Shown piece after piece: positions 30,748 to 38,803 of a DNA stretch of 64,000 nt. The first letter of the stretch is position 1, and the number at the start of each line of letters is the position of its first letter. Source of the DNA: Methyloversatilis sp. Its GTDB lineage: Bacteria; Pseudomonadota; Gammaproteobacteria; Burkholderiales; Rhodocyclaceae. The notes under the pieces were generated by a model. That model did not search any database. It had not been told where the DNA came from and worked only from the letters and a program-made list of their open reading frames with translations. The stretch covers positions 124,001 to 188,000 of the forward strand of contig NZ_JAUYNV010000006.1 in the NCBI RefSeq assembly GCF_030698125.1, given 5' to 3'. The position numbers and the translations under genes are program-made.

Positions 30748-31694
30748 TGATGCAATTCGCCTTCATCGTCGATCCGCTCGACGCGCTCAAGCCGGTCAAG
30801 GATTCCAGCATCGCGATGATGCGCGAGGCGGCGCGCCGCGGCCACGAGATCTGGACCGTGCAGCGCGAGGCGCTGAGCCTGTCCGGCAGCGAGCTGTCGG
30901 CGAGCGCACTGCGCATCGATCTCGCGCAAGGCGACCAGCCCTGGTACAGCCCGGCCGGTGTCGAGACGCGCGCGCTGCGCGACTTCGACGCCGTGCTGAT
31001 GCGGCAGGACCCGCCGTTCGACTTCGAATACATCACCGCCACCTGGATGCTCGAACGTGCCGCCGCCGCTGGTGCGCGCGTGTTCAACCATCCGCGTGCG
31101 GTGCGCGATCACTCGGAGAAGGTGTCGATCTGCGAATTTCCCGAGCTGATCACGCCGACCCTGGTGACGCGCGACGTGGCGGCGATCAATGCCTTCATCG
31201 ACCTGCATCGCGACAGCATCCTCAAACCGCTCGACGGCATGGGCGGCTCGCGCATCTTCCGCGTGCGCGCCGATGACCCGAACCGCAACGTCATCATCGA
31301 AACGCTGACCGGCGACGGCCGCGACACGCTGATGGCGCAGCGCTTCATCCCGGACATCGCGCAGGGCGACAAGCGCATCCTGCTGATCGACGGCGAGCCG
31401 GTGCCGTTCTGCCTTGCGCGCATCCCGAAGGCCGGCGAGACGCGCGGCAATCTGGCGGTCGGCGGGCGCGGCGTGGCGCAGCCGCTGTCCGAAGCCGACT
31501 GGCGGATCGCCCGCGCGCTCGGCCCGGTGCTCGCCGCGCGCGGCCTGCTGCTGGTCGGGCTGGACGTCATCGGCGACCGGCTCACCGAAATCAACGTCAC
31601 CAGCCCGACCTGCTTCGTGGAAATCACCGAACAGACCGGCTTCGATGTCGCTGCGATGTTCGTCGACGCGCTCGAACGTGCGGCAACGCGCTAG
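30747..31694 (+). CDS. gshB: Glutathione synthetase
   Basis: The 315-residue ATP-grasp enzyme joins gamma-glutamylcysteine and glycine. Markers are FIVDPLDALKPVKDSS, DSILKPLDGMGGSRIF (ATP loop), RFIPDIAQGDKRILLIDGEPV and the C-terminal INVTSPTCFVEI. Its start overlaps the gshA stop (TGATG), and the apbE start lies inside its 3' end, so the three genes form one unit. Confidence 0.96.
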   Translation: MMQFAFIVDPLDALKPVKDSSIAMMREAARRGHEIWTVQREALSLSGSELSASALRIDLAQGDQPWYSPAGVETRALRDFDAVLMRQDPPFDFEYITATWMLERAAAAGARVFNHPRAVRDHSEKVSICEFPELITPTLVTRDVAAINAFIDLHRDSILKPLDGMGGSRIFRVRADDPNRNVIIETLTGDGRDTLMAQRFIPDIAQGDKRILLIDGEPVPFCLARIPKAGETRGNLAVGGRGVAQPLSEADWRIARALGPVLAARGLLLVGLDVIGDRLTEINVTSPTCFVEITEQTGFDVAAMFVDALERAATR

Positions 31695-32700
31695 CGCTTT
31701 CGTTGCGCTGCTGTGGCTGTGCGGGCTGCTCACCGGCTGCGCGCGCGAGCCGGTGGAGCGGCAGGAATCCTTCGTGTTCGGCACCCGGGTCGAAGTCGTC
31801 GTCTACGGCGTCGACCGCGCGCAGGCGCGTGATGCGCTGGGCGAGGTACTGCGCGAATTCGACCGCCTGCATCGCCTGCTGCACGCCTGGCAGCCGTCGG
31901 AACTGACGCGCATCAATTCGGCCATTGCCGCCGGCCAGCCCGCCGACATCAACGACGAAATGGAGCAGCTGCTCGCTGACGCAAAGGCCACGGCGCTGCG
32001 CGGCGAAGACCTGTTCAATCCGGCTGCCGGTGCGCTGATCGCCGCATGGGGGTTCCATGCCGACGAATTCCTGCCGCGGCGGCCCGATGCAGCGACGCTG
32101 TCGGCGTTGATCGCAGCGCGACCGCGCATGGCCGATGTCGGCATCGACGCCGGGCCGGCCGGCGGCCATCGCCTCAGCAGCCGCAACACTGCCGTGCAGT
32201 TCGACCTGGGCGGCTACGCCAAGGGTTACGCGCTCGACCGCGCGGCCGCCTTGCTGCGCGCGCGCGGTGTGCGCAATGCGTTGATCAATATCGGCGGCAA
32301 CGTGATGGCGCTGGGCCGCAAGGGTGACCAGCCCTGGCGCGTCGGCATCCAGCACCCGCGCAAGTCCGAGGCGCTGGCCAGCGTCGAGTTGCGCGACGGC
32401 GAAGCCATCGGCACCTCGGGTGACTATCAGCGCTACTTCGAACTTGACGGCGAGCGGCTGTGCCACCTGATCGATCCGCGCGATGGCCAGCCGGTGCGCC
32501 ACACGCAGTCGCTGACCGTGCTGATTCCTGCTGCGCCCGGTGCCGGTGCGCGCTCGGACGCCGACAGCAAGCCACTGTTCATCGCCGGGCGCGACGACTG
32601 GCAGGCGCTGGCCGCGCGCATGCGCGTCAGTCACGCGCTGCGCGTCGACCGGGACGGCAGCGTGGTCGCTACACCGGACATGCAGGCGCGGCTGCGCTGA
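31678..32700 (+). CDS. apbE: FAD:protein FMN transferase (ApbE family lipoprotein)
   Basis: The 340-residue protein covalently attaches FMN to target threonines in the periplasm (for example in Nqr/Rnf complexes or flavocytochromes). It has a signal sequence with a lipobox (LLTGC, cysteine near residue 19), FVFGTRVEVVVYG, and the flavin-binding signature QFDLGGYAKGYALDRAA, GVRNALINIGGNVMA and GTSGDYQRYFELDG. The start is a GTG inside the last codons of gshB (17-base overlap). No Rnf or Nqr genes are adjacent. NusG-II and Gx-transporter genes, which often accompany ApbE, are 10 kb away. Confidence 0.9.
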   Translation: MRQRASAFVALLWLCGLLTGCAREPVERQESFVFGTRVEVVVYGVDRAQARDALGEVLREFDRLHRLLHAWQPSELTRINSAIAAGQPADINDEMEQLLADAKATALRGEDLFNPAAGALIAAWGFHADEFLPRRPDAATLSALIAARPRMADVGIDAGPAGGHRLSSRNTAVQFDLGGYAKGYALDRAAALLRARGVRNALINIGGNVMALGRKGDQPWRVGIQHPRKSEALASVELRDGEAIGTSGDYQRYFELDGERLCHLIDPRDGQPVRHTQSLTVLIPAAPGAGARSDADSKPLFIAGRDDWQALAARMRVSHALRVDRDGSVVATPDMQARLR

Positions 32701-32815
32701 GCGATCTGCGCTGCGCCGACCGCGCGGCCGCGGAACGTTTCGAATAAATCCGCCGCGTGGTGAAACCGGCCGGCGCGTTGCCGGTCCTCATGACGTCAAG
32801 TCAATCCCGAGCGCC

Positions 32816-32974
32816 ATGACCGTTCGTTTCAAAGGCAACAAGCAATCGCTGCCCAGCCGGCCGTGTGCCGCCTGCGGCCGTGAAATGACCTGGCGCAAGT
32901 CCTGGGCGAAGAACTGGGAACAGGTGAAGTACTGCTCCGACGCCTGCCGTCGCAAGGGCGTGCCGCATGGCTGA
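32816..32974 (+). CDS. DUF2256 small cysteine-rich protein
   Basis: The 52-residue protein has four cysteines in a zinc-ribbon-like pattern (CAACGREMTW and YCSDACRRKG), which is the whole DUF2256 domain. It is too short to stand out in the ORF track, where it is the tail of a longer shadow. It overlaps the start of the photolyase gene by 8 bases. DUF2256 genes commonly sit beside cryptochrome/photolyase genes, so a joint role is likely but unproven. Confidence 0.85.
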   Translation: MTVRFKGNKQSLPSRPCAACGREMTWRKSWAKNWEQVKYCSDACRRKGVPHG

Positions 32975-34508
32975 GGTGCGCCATCTGGTACTGGTGCTGG
33001 GCGACCAGCTCGATGCGGATTCCGCCGCCTTCGAAGGTTTCGACCCGGCGTGCGATGCCGTGCTGATGATCGAGGCGGTTGGCGAATCGACCCACGTCTG
33101 GAGTCACAAGGCGCGCAGCGCGCTGTTCCTGTCGGCCATGCGGCACTTCGCGCAGGACTTGCGCACGCGTGGCTGGACGGTGGATTACCGCGCGCTCGGT
33201 GACGGCGCCGAAGCGGCGCTGGTCGACATTCTCGCGGCGCGCCTCGCGCAGCACCGGCCGCGCAAACTGGTGCTGGTCGAGCCGGGCGAGTGGCGGCTGG
33301 AGCAGGCGATCCGTGCGCGGTGTTCCGACAGCGGGATCACGCTCGATGTGCGCGACGACCTGCATTTCATGATGTCGCGCCAGGGGTTCGCCGACTGGGC
33401 GCGCAAGTACAAGCAGCCGCGCATGGAGTTCTTCTACCGCCACATGCGCGAACGGCACGCCGTGCTGATGGAAGGCGGCGAGCCGGCGGGCGGGCGCTGG
33501 AATTTCGACGCCGATAACCGGGCCGGCTTCGGCAAGCGTGGTCCGGGCCTCGTACCGGCCCCGCTCGTATTTCCGCCGGACGACGTGACGCGCGACGTGA
33601 TCGATCTGGTCGAGGCACGCTTTGCCGATCACCCGGGTTCGACCGCACACTTCGACTGGCCGGTCACCCGCGCCGACGCACTCGCCGCGCTGCACGATTT
33701 CGTCGAGCACCGGCTCGAACTGTTCGGCCACCATCAGGACGCGATGTGGACCGGCCAGCCCTGGCTGTGGCACGCCCGCATCAGCGCGGCGATGAACCTG
33801 AAGCTGATCAATCCGCGCGAAGTGATCGCGGCGGCGGTCGACGCCATGCAGCGGCACCGCCTGCCGCTGCAGTCGGTCGAAGGTTTCGTGCGCCAGGTGC
33901 TGGGCTGGCGCGAATTCATCCGCGGCATGTACTGGCTCGACATGCCCGGTCTGCGCGACGCCAACCATTTCGGCCACGCGCGCGCACTGCCGCGCTGGTA
34001 CTGGACCGGCGACACACACATGCAGTGCATGCGCGCAGCCGTCGGCCAGACGCTGCAATACGGCTACGCGCATCACATCCAGCGGCTCATGGTGACCGGA
34101 CAGTTCGCCCTGCTGGCGGAGATCGAACCGCAGCAGGTCGAGGACTGGTATCTGGCGGTGTATGTCGATGCAGTCGAGTGGGTGGAATTGCCCAACGTCG
34201 CCGGCATGACGCTGTACGCCAACGGCGGCCGCTTCACCAGCAAACCCTATGTAGCGAGCGGCGCCTACATCCAGCGCATGAGCAATTACTGCGACGGCTG
34301 CCGCTACAAGCCGACCGAGCGCACCGGCGAGCGCGCCTGTCCGGTCACCACGCTGTACTGGCACTTTCTCGACCGGCACGAAGCGGCCTTCGCCGGCAAC
34401 CCGCGCACCGCGCTGATGGTGAAGAACCTGCAGCGCATTGGCGATGCGGAGCGCAGCGCGCTCCGCATCCGTGCGGCCGGGATGCTGGAAAACCTCGACC
34501 GGCTCTAG
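32967..34508 (+). CDS. Iron-sulfur bacterial cryptochrome/photolyase (PhrB/CryB type)
   Basis: The 513-residue protein belongs to the FeS-BCP group, which repairs (6-4) photoproducts using FAD, an antenna lumazine and a [4Fe-4S] cluster. Cluster ligands are visible: Cys354 (HMQCMRA), Cys442 and Cys445 (YCDGCRYKP) and Cys458 (ACPV), offset by four residues from those of Agrobacterium PhrB. The N-terminal antenna domain opens LVLVLGDQLDADS, and the FAD domain has QVLGWREFIRGMYW. It is annotated in databases as photolyase-related. It overlaps the DUF2256 gene and is convergent with the macrodomain gene. Confidence 0.92.
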   Translation: MAEVRHLVLVLGDQLDADSAAFEGFDPACDAVLMIEAVGESTHVWSHKARSALFLSAMRHFAQDLRTRGWTVDYRALGDGAEAALVDILAARLAQHRPRKLVLVEPGEWRLEQAIRARCSDSGITLDVRDDLHFMMSRQGFADWARKYKQPRMEFFYRHMRERHAVLMEGGEPAGGRWNFDADNRAGFGKRGPGLVPAPLVFPPDDVTRDVIDLVEARFADHPGSTAHFDWPVTRADALAALHDFVEHRLELFGHHQDAMWTGQPWLWHARISAAMNLKLINPREVIAAAVDAMQRHRLPLQSVEGFVRQVLGWREFIRGMYWLDMPGLRDANHFGHARALPRWYWTGDTHMQCMRAAVGQTLQYGYAHHIQRLMVTGQFALLAEIEPQQVEDWYLAVYVDAVEWVELPNVAGMTLYANGGRFTSKPYVASGAYIQRMSNYCDGCRYKPTERTGERACPVTTLYWHFLDRHEAAFAGNPRTALMVKNLQRIGDAERSALRIRAAGMLENLDRL

Positions 34509-34522
34509 GGTCTGCAGACCCT
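34507..34522. terminator. Palindrome between convergent genes (possible weak bidirectional terminator)
   Basis: AGGGTCTGCAGACCCT is a perfect 16-base palindrome at the photolyase stop codon, 9 bases from the end of the macrodomain gene. It can form a 6-bp stem with a TGCA loop. It has no T-run, so termination is uncertain. Confidence 0.4.
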
Positions 34523-34530
34523 GGCAATGG

Positions 34531-35037
34531 CTACTTCAGCTGTTCGCTCGCCGCCACGCCCTGATGATAGGTTTCATAGACGATGACCGGAATGCCCAGC
34601 GATCCCAGATGCTGCTCGACCAGCGGCTTCACGTCGGCCCAGTCCATGCCGCCGACCCCGGTGGCCAGTCGCGGCAACGCGATGCTGGTGACGCCGGTGG
34701 AGCCAGCGTAGCGCGCCAGCGCCTTCAATGCGTGGTTGACCGATTCCAGTGATGCCTTGCCGGGTCGCGCCGTCGGACCGTCACCCACCATTTTCTGGGT
34801 CAGCAGATTCAGGATGGTGCGTGTGCTGCCGTCGCTGTCCACGCCGGCCCAGGACCATACCGTGCCGGCCTCCAGATGCTGGCCGCGCTGCGCGTGCCGA
34901 TAGTCGCGCGCCATCGACGGCCAGCGTTCGCGCAGCGCCAGCGCGAGACCGTGGTCGAAGTGTTCCTGCGGCGCGATGCCGTGCGCAATGACCTGAGCCT
35001 GGCTCAGCAGAATGTCGCCCGTTACGTACTGGATCAT
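34531..35037 (-). CDS. Macrodomain protein (TARG1/DarG-like)
   Basis: The 168-residue protein is a single macrodomain. The N-terminal strand-loop is IQYVTGDILLSQAQVIAHGIA, and the ADP-ribose loop region is SIALPRLATGVGGMDWADV. That last motif is closest to the TARG1/DarG/ALC1-like class, which removes or binds ADP-ribose. The class call is from motif reading only. An excellent AGGGGGAAGA ribosome-binding site fixes the ATG at 35037. It lies 107 bases downstream of the TIR-CHAT gene on the same strand, so the two may be expressed together. TIR domains release ADP-ribose from NAD+, which makes the pairing suggestive. Confidence 0.88.
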   Translation of the reverse strand: MIQYVTGDILLSQAQVIAHGIAPQEHFDHGLALALRERWPSMARDYRHAQRGQHLEAGTVWSWAGVDSDGSTRTILNLLTQKMVGDGPTARPGKASLESVNHALKALARYAGSTGVTSIALPRLATGVGGMDWADVKPLVEQHLGSLGIPVIVYETYHQGVAASEQLK

Positions 35038-35144
35038 CAATCTTCCCCCTGAAAGCCGCGCGCAGCATGGGTGTTGCGCGTCAGTTCCACAGTACGCGCC
35101 CGCTGCATGCGACCTTTGATCGGGGTCAACGGGGGGTGACGCGC

Positions 35145-37784
35145 TCAGCGTGCAGGGGCGGGCACGAACAGCAGCAAACCGGGTTGAAGGCGTGAGGGGT
35201 CGGGCACAAGGTCGGCGTTGGCGTCCGCGATGCGCGGCCAGAGCCGGCCGTGACCGTACATGCGCATCGCGATGCCCCACAGCGAATCGCCCGGCTGCAC
35301 GTGGTAGCGCCATCCGGGCAGCCCGGCGTCGTCGGTGCTCACCGGCACCGCCAGGTATTCGCCGGCCAGGATGAGATCGGGGTCGCTGATCGGCCGCAGT
35401 CCCGGCGCGAGTGCGCTGGCGGCGTTGTGGCGGTCGAGGATGAACGGCCATTCCTGCGCGTCGCCGAGCAGCCGCTTCGCGACGCCCTCCAGCGTGTCGC
35501 CGCGCCGCACGACATACAGCGCTTCGCCTCGATCGGCGCCGGCCGCCGGTTCGACTTTGCCGTCGACAGCGGAATCGGGCGGCGCGCCGGCGCTGGCCGC
35601 CACTTCACCCACCTGTCCGGCCAGGTGCGCGAACAGCGCGCCCAGTGCAGGGTCGGCGGCGCGCTGCGCTGCTTCCCGCAGCAGGGCGCTCAGGCGCTGC
35701 GCGTCGACGCCGAGCCACGCCGGGTCGAGCGCACCCGGATCGACCCGCAGCAGTTCCTGCAGTGTGGCCGCAGCAGCAACATCGTTGCCCGCATCCAGTT
35801 GCGCGATGGCCTGGTTGACCGCAAGGCGAGCGCGCTCGGCCCGCGTTTCGGGCGCAGCGACCGGTCTGGCCGCCGGCGCTGCGCCGGCAAGCTCACCCGA
35901 AGAGGGGGCATGGTCCGAGGCGCTGAAGGTCAGCAGTGCGATACCGATCAACAGCAACAGCAGCGCGGCGAGCGCGCCGTACAGCAGGGTACGGGTCGAA
36001 CGTGCGGCGATCGGTGCCGTTGCCGTTGCCGGTGCGGGCACGGGCACGGGCACGGGTTCGGGTGCCGGAGCGGAGGGCGCACGCTCGGGCACGGCTGCCG
36101 GCGCTGCGGGGTATGACGCAGCGGGCTCACGGACGGCCGCCGCCTCCGGTTCGGTGGCGGGCAAGGCCACCGGGATGGCGAGCGGAACCACGGCGGGCGC
36201 AGCGGGGGCGGCAATCGAGAACAGCTGCCCGTCCGGCGAGCGCATGTGCAGCGCCGGTGCGCCCCACTCGACCTCGTGTCCGCGGGCGAACAGGAAGGCG
36301 CGTGCCGACGTGAGTGCGGCGTCCACCGGCTGGCCGGCGGCGAGGTAGCGGTAGAAGTGACGCGACAGTTCGACCGCGGCCTTGTCCGGAATCGCGAACT
36401 GCATCGCGATCACCGCCGGCACGCCGCGCCGGATCAAGGTCTGCGCGATGCCACCGAACGGGTCGACCGGCGATACCGCGCCACCCATGCAACTGTTCAG
36501 GAACACCAGTCGAAGATTCGCCAGATGATTGCGCAGCAGCACGCCGAGCCGGCGCCCGGTCAGCGGATCGGGCGCGCGGTCCGGCGTGTCGCTTTCCAGC
36601 AGCAGCAGGCCGTCGCCGCCGTTGAAGTCGCCGTGGCCGATGAAATGCAGCACGTGCGGGCGCACCGTCAGGAGCGCCTCGTCCAGCCGTTCCAGCGTGG
36701 CGTTCTCCAGCCGCGTGATGCCGATCAGGCCACGTCTGGTCAGCGGCAGCAGTGCCTGATCGAGCTGCGCCAGTTCTTCGCCGATGCTCAGCGGCGCCAG
36801 ACCGCCCGGGGCGGCGAATGCGATCAGCACGCGCAGCGGCGGCGAAATGTTCAGCGTCGGCGTGGGTTCATCGACGTCGAGCCAGCGCACCACCGGCTTC
36901 ATCCGGTCGGAGAACAGGAAGTCGTCCTTCTCCGGGCTGTACAGGAATTCCCACGGCAGGCGACCGAGTTCCGGCGTGTCGGTGGTGTCGATGACGAAGC
37001 GCAGACCCTTGCCCTGCTGCGGATCGATGGCGCGCAGGCTGTCTTCGATGCCCGGCCTGAGCGTCGGTCCGAACAGCGCCCTGTAAAGCAGGGTGCCGGC
37101 GTCGCGTGCCTGTGCCGCCGTGGGCAGGCCGTTGTGGGCAAGCGCGCCCGGGGGGCGGCGCAGTGTGTCGCCGACCGGTACGCCACGCATCGCGTCCTCG
37201 ATCGCCGGTGCGTCGATCGCGCAGTCGCCGCTGAAGCCGTCAACGGCCGACGGGTTGTTGATATCCACCGTGTAGCGGCCGGACTCGGCGTAGGAAAAGC
37301 GTACCTTCAGCGAGGCATAGGCAGGCGCGGCGTCGGGCGTGTCGGACGGTGGCGTGACCGCTTCGGGTTCGGCTGGTGAATGAGACGGCAGCTGCTCGAT
37401 GTCGGCCACCGCCAGCACGACTTCGGCCGCCAGATTGCCTTCCGGCACCAGTACGGTGACCGAGCCCAGATAGGGCGGCAGGGCGTTGAACGGTGTGGCC
37501 TCGACCATCACCGGCAGCACGTGGCCGGCCGGGTCGGGCCAGCGGCGGCGGGCGATCTTCAGTTCGGTGCGGGTGTAGTGGCCTTCGGCGACCGCTGCGG
37601 GCGACAGCAGGAACACGAACAGGTCGCTGCTTTCGATGGCGCTGCGGATGCGGTCGTCGTAGTTCAGGCCGGCAGGCAGGTCTTCGCGGTCGAAGAATAC
37701 GTCGTGTCCGGCGGCCTGCAGCGCGGCATTCACGCCTTCGGCACGCGCGCGGATTTCCGACGCGTAGGACAGGAAGATCTTCAA
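35145..37784 (-). CDS. TIR-CHAT-transmembrane-LysM fusion protein
   Basis: The 879-residue protein combines parts not usually found together. Residues 1-115 are a TIR domain (KIFLSYASE, FFDREDLPAG, then YTRTELKIA with Glu74 in the place of the catalytic glutamate of TIR NADases). Residues about 230-525 are a CHAT caspase-like protease domain (LPWEFLYS, then HFIGHG with His384 and FLNSCMGG with Cys432 as the likely dyad). A Pro/Ala-rich linker (about 525-595) leads to one membrane helix (601-620) preceded by Arg, so TIR and CHAT should face the cytoplasm. Two LysM-like domains follow in the periplasm (about 756-813, YVVRRGDTLEGVAKRLLG; about 826-875, YHVQPGDSLWGIAMRMYG). The start is TTG at 37784 with GGAG upstream and directly at the TIR strand; the 88 upstream codons of the ORF track are shadow. 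Its function is unknown; a regulated cell-death or defence effector is the best guess. Confidence 0.88.
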   Translation of the reverse strand: MKIFLSYASEIRARAEGVNAALQAAGHDVFFDREDLPAGLNYDDRIRSAIESSDLFVFLLSPAAVAEGHYTRTELKIARRRWPDPAGHVLPVMVEATPFNALPPYLGSVTVLVPEGNLAAEVVLAVADIEQLPSHSPAEPEAVTPPSDTPDAAPAYASLKVRFSYAESGRYTVDINNPSAVDGFSGDCAIDAPAIEDAMRGVPVGDTLRRPPGALAHNGLPTAAQARDAGTLLYRALFGPTLRPGIEDSLRAIDPQQGKGLRFVIDTTDTPELGRLPWEFLYSPEKDDFLFSDRMKPVVRWLDVDEPTPTLNISPPLRVLIAFAAPGGLAPLSIGEELAQLDQALLPLTRRGLIGITRLENATLERLDEALLTVRPHVLHFIGHGDFNGGDGLLLLESDTPDRAPDPLTGRRLGVLLRNHLANLRLVFLNSCMGGAVSPVDPFGGIAQTLIRRGVPAVIAMQFAIPDKAAVELSRHFYRYLAAGQPVDAALTSARAFLFARGHEVEWGAPALHMRSPDGQLFSIAAPAAPAVVPLAIPVALPATEPEAAAVREPAASYPAAPAAVPERAPSAPAPEPVPVPVPAPATATAPIAARSTRTLLYGALAALLLLLIGIALLTFSASDHAPSSGELAGAAPAARPVAAPETRAERARLAVNQAIAQLDAGNDVAAAATLQELLRVDPGALDPAWLGVDAQRLSALLREAAQRAADPALGALFAHLAGQVGEVAASAGAPPDSAVDGKVEPAAGADRGEALYVVRRGDTLEGVAKRLLGDAQEWPFILDRHNAASALAPGLRPISDPDLILAGEYLAVPVSTDDAGLPGWRYHVQPGDSLWGIAMRMYGHGRLWPRIADANADLVPDPSRLQPGLLLFVPAPAR

Positions 37785-37805
37785 CGGCTGGCTCCGGCAC
37801 TGCCC

Positions 37806-37823
37806 GATGACCGGCCGGTCATC
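37806..37823. promoter_or_regulatory. Perfect 18-bp palindrome, candidate operator
   Basis: GATGACCGGCCGGTCATC reads the same on both strands. It lies 21 bases before the TIR-CHAT start codon and 19 bases downstream of a -10 element. The position suits a repressor site. No candidate regulator gene is adjacent. Confidence 0.5.
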
Positions 37824-37842
37824 CGTTCTGGCAGGCGTCCCG

Positions 37843-37848
37843 AGTATA
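37843..37848 (-). promoter_or_regulatory. -10 element of the TIR-CHAT gene
   Basis: TATACT on the minus strand is a five-of-six match to the consensus -10 and lies 58 bases before the start codon. The matching -35 position falls inside the GC-rich hairpin and shows no TTGACA-like sequence, so an activator may be needed. Confidence 0.45.
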
Positions 37849-37850
37849 GA

Positions 37851-37875
37851 CCGCGCACCGCCCGGCGGTGCGCGG
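37851..37875 (-). terminator. GC-rich hairpin after olsA
   Basis: CCGCGCACCGC pairs with GCGGTGCGCGG (11 bp, 3-base loop), starting 8 bases after the olsA stop on the minus strand. No T-run follows; instead the TATACT element comes next. It may separate ols transcription from the TIR-CHAT gene. Confidence 0.5.
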
Positions 37876-37882
37876 CCGGGCG

Positions 37883-38752
37883 TCAGTTCGCGGGTGCAGC
37901 CGGATCGCCGTCGGCGGCCGGGGTTTCGATGCCGGACACGGTGGCGTGCGTGGTGCGGGCCAGATGCTGGCGGGAATGGCCGTGCGTGGGCAGCGACGGC
38001 AGCAGTTCGACCTGTGCCACGGTGCGCGGTGCGCGGGCGAGTCGGCACACCGACTGCCAGAAGGTGGTGTCGCCGATGTACACAGCGGCTTCGGACAGCT
38101 CGCCGTGCAGGTCGAGATAGCGCAGGCGCACCGGCTTGACCGCGCGGCCGGCGTCGATCGCAGCCTGGAACATCGCGGCGCGAAACGGCAGCACGCTGCG
38201 CCCGTCGGTGGTCGTGCCTTCCGGAAATACCATGACGCTGCGGCCGCAGCTCAGCGCGCTGATCAGCGTGTTGCGCACCTCGGCGGCCGAGTTGCGGCTG
38301 GTGCGCCGGATGAACACCGTGTCATTGCGCGCGACCAGCCAGCCCAGTACCGGCCAGCTGCGGATTTCGTCCTTGCAGACGAAGCCGAGCGGCGAAATCG
38401 CATTGATGACGAACACGTCCACCCAGGAAATGTGATTGCTCACCAGCAACTGGCCAGGACGCGGCAACGGCCCGTCTGCCTGCAGTTCAACGCCGAGCAC
38501 GCGCAGCAGGCGGCGCGACCACTGCGCCTTGATCTTGCGCTGCGTGCGCGCCGACACCAGCGGATAGATCAGCGCCACGCGGGCGCAGCCATCGGCCAGA
38601 TGCACGGCCAGACGCGAAATGCGCCAGCTCATGCGCAGCCCGGCGCGCAGGCCGCTGTCCGAGGCGTTGCGAACGGGCTGGCGGGCGGGCGGGCTTTCGA
38701 AGGTCAAGGCGGATGCGTCGAAAAAGTCGGCTGAGATATCGATCAGTGACAT
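37883..38752 (-). CDS. olsA: PlsC-type acyltransferase, probable OlsA (lyso-ornithine lipid acyltransferase)
   Basis: The 289-residue protein has the acyltransferase motifs NHISWVD (HX4D) and VFPEGTTTDG, and a hydrophobic segment before them. It would add the second acyl chain to lyso-ornithine lipid or to lysophosphatidate. I prefer OlsA because the gene is directly downstream (51 bases) of an OlsB-like acyltransferase, as in other proteobacteria. The C-terminal tail (about 30 residues, Asp/Pro/Ala-rich) is extra. It could instead be an ordinary PlsC. Confidence 0.75.
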   Translation of the reverse strand: MSLIDISADFFDASALTFESPPARQPVRNASDSGLRAGLRMSWRISRLAVHLADGCARVALIYPLVSARTQRKIKAQWSRRLLRVLGVELQADGPLPRPGQLLVSNHISWVDVFVINAISPLGFVCKDEIRSWPVLGWLVARNDTVFIRRTSRNSAAEVRNTLISALSCGRSVMVFPEGTTTDGRSVLPFRAAMFQAAIDAGRAVKPVRLRYLDLHGELSEAAVYIGDTTFWQSVCRLARAPRTVAQVELLPSLPTHGHSRQHLARTTHATVSGIETPAADGDPAAPAN

Positions 38753-38803
38753 GGCGCGCGTCCCGTAAGTTGCCTGAATGTTCGTTCGTCGAGGGAATCC
38801 GGA

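Noticed and set aside
34531-35037. DarT-DarG toxin-antitoxin module
   Set aside because: The macrodomain is DarG-like in its loop, but no DarT gene is adjacent and the DarG C-terminal domain is missing.
36030-36070. Short GGCACG tandem repeats as a possible regulatory repeat
   Set aside because: They lie in frame inside the TIR-CHAT gene and simply encode its Pro-Val linker (PVPVPVPAP).
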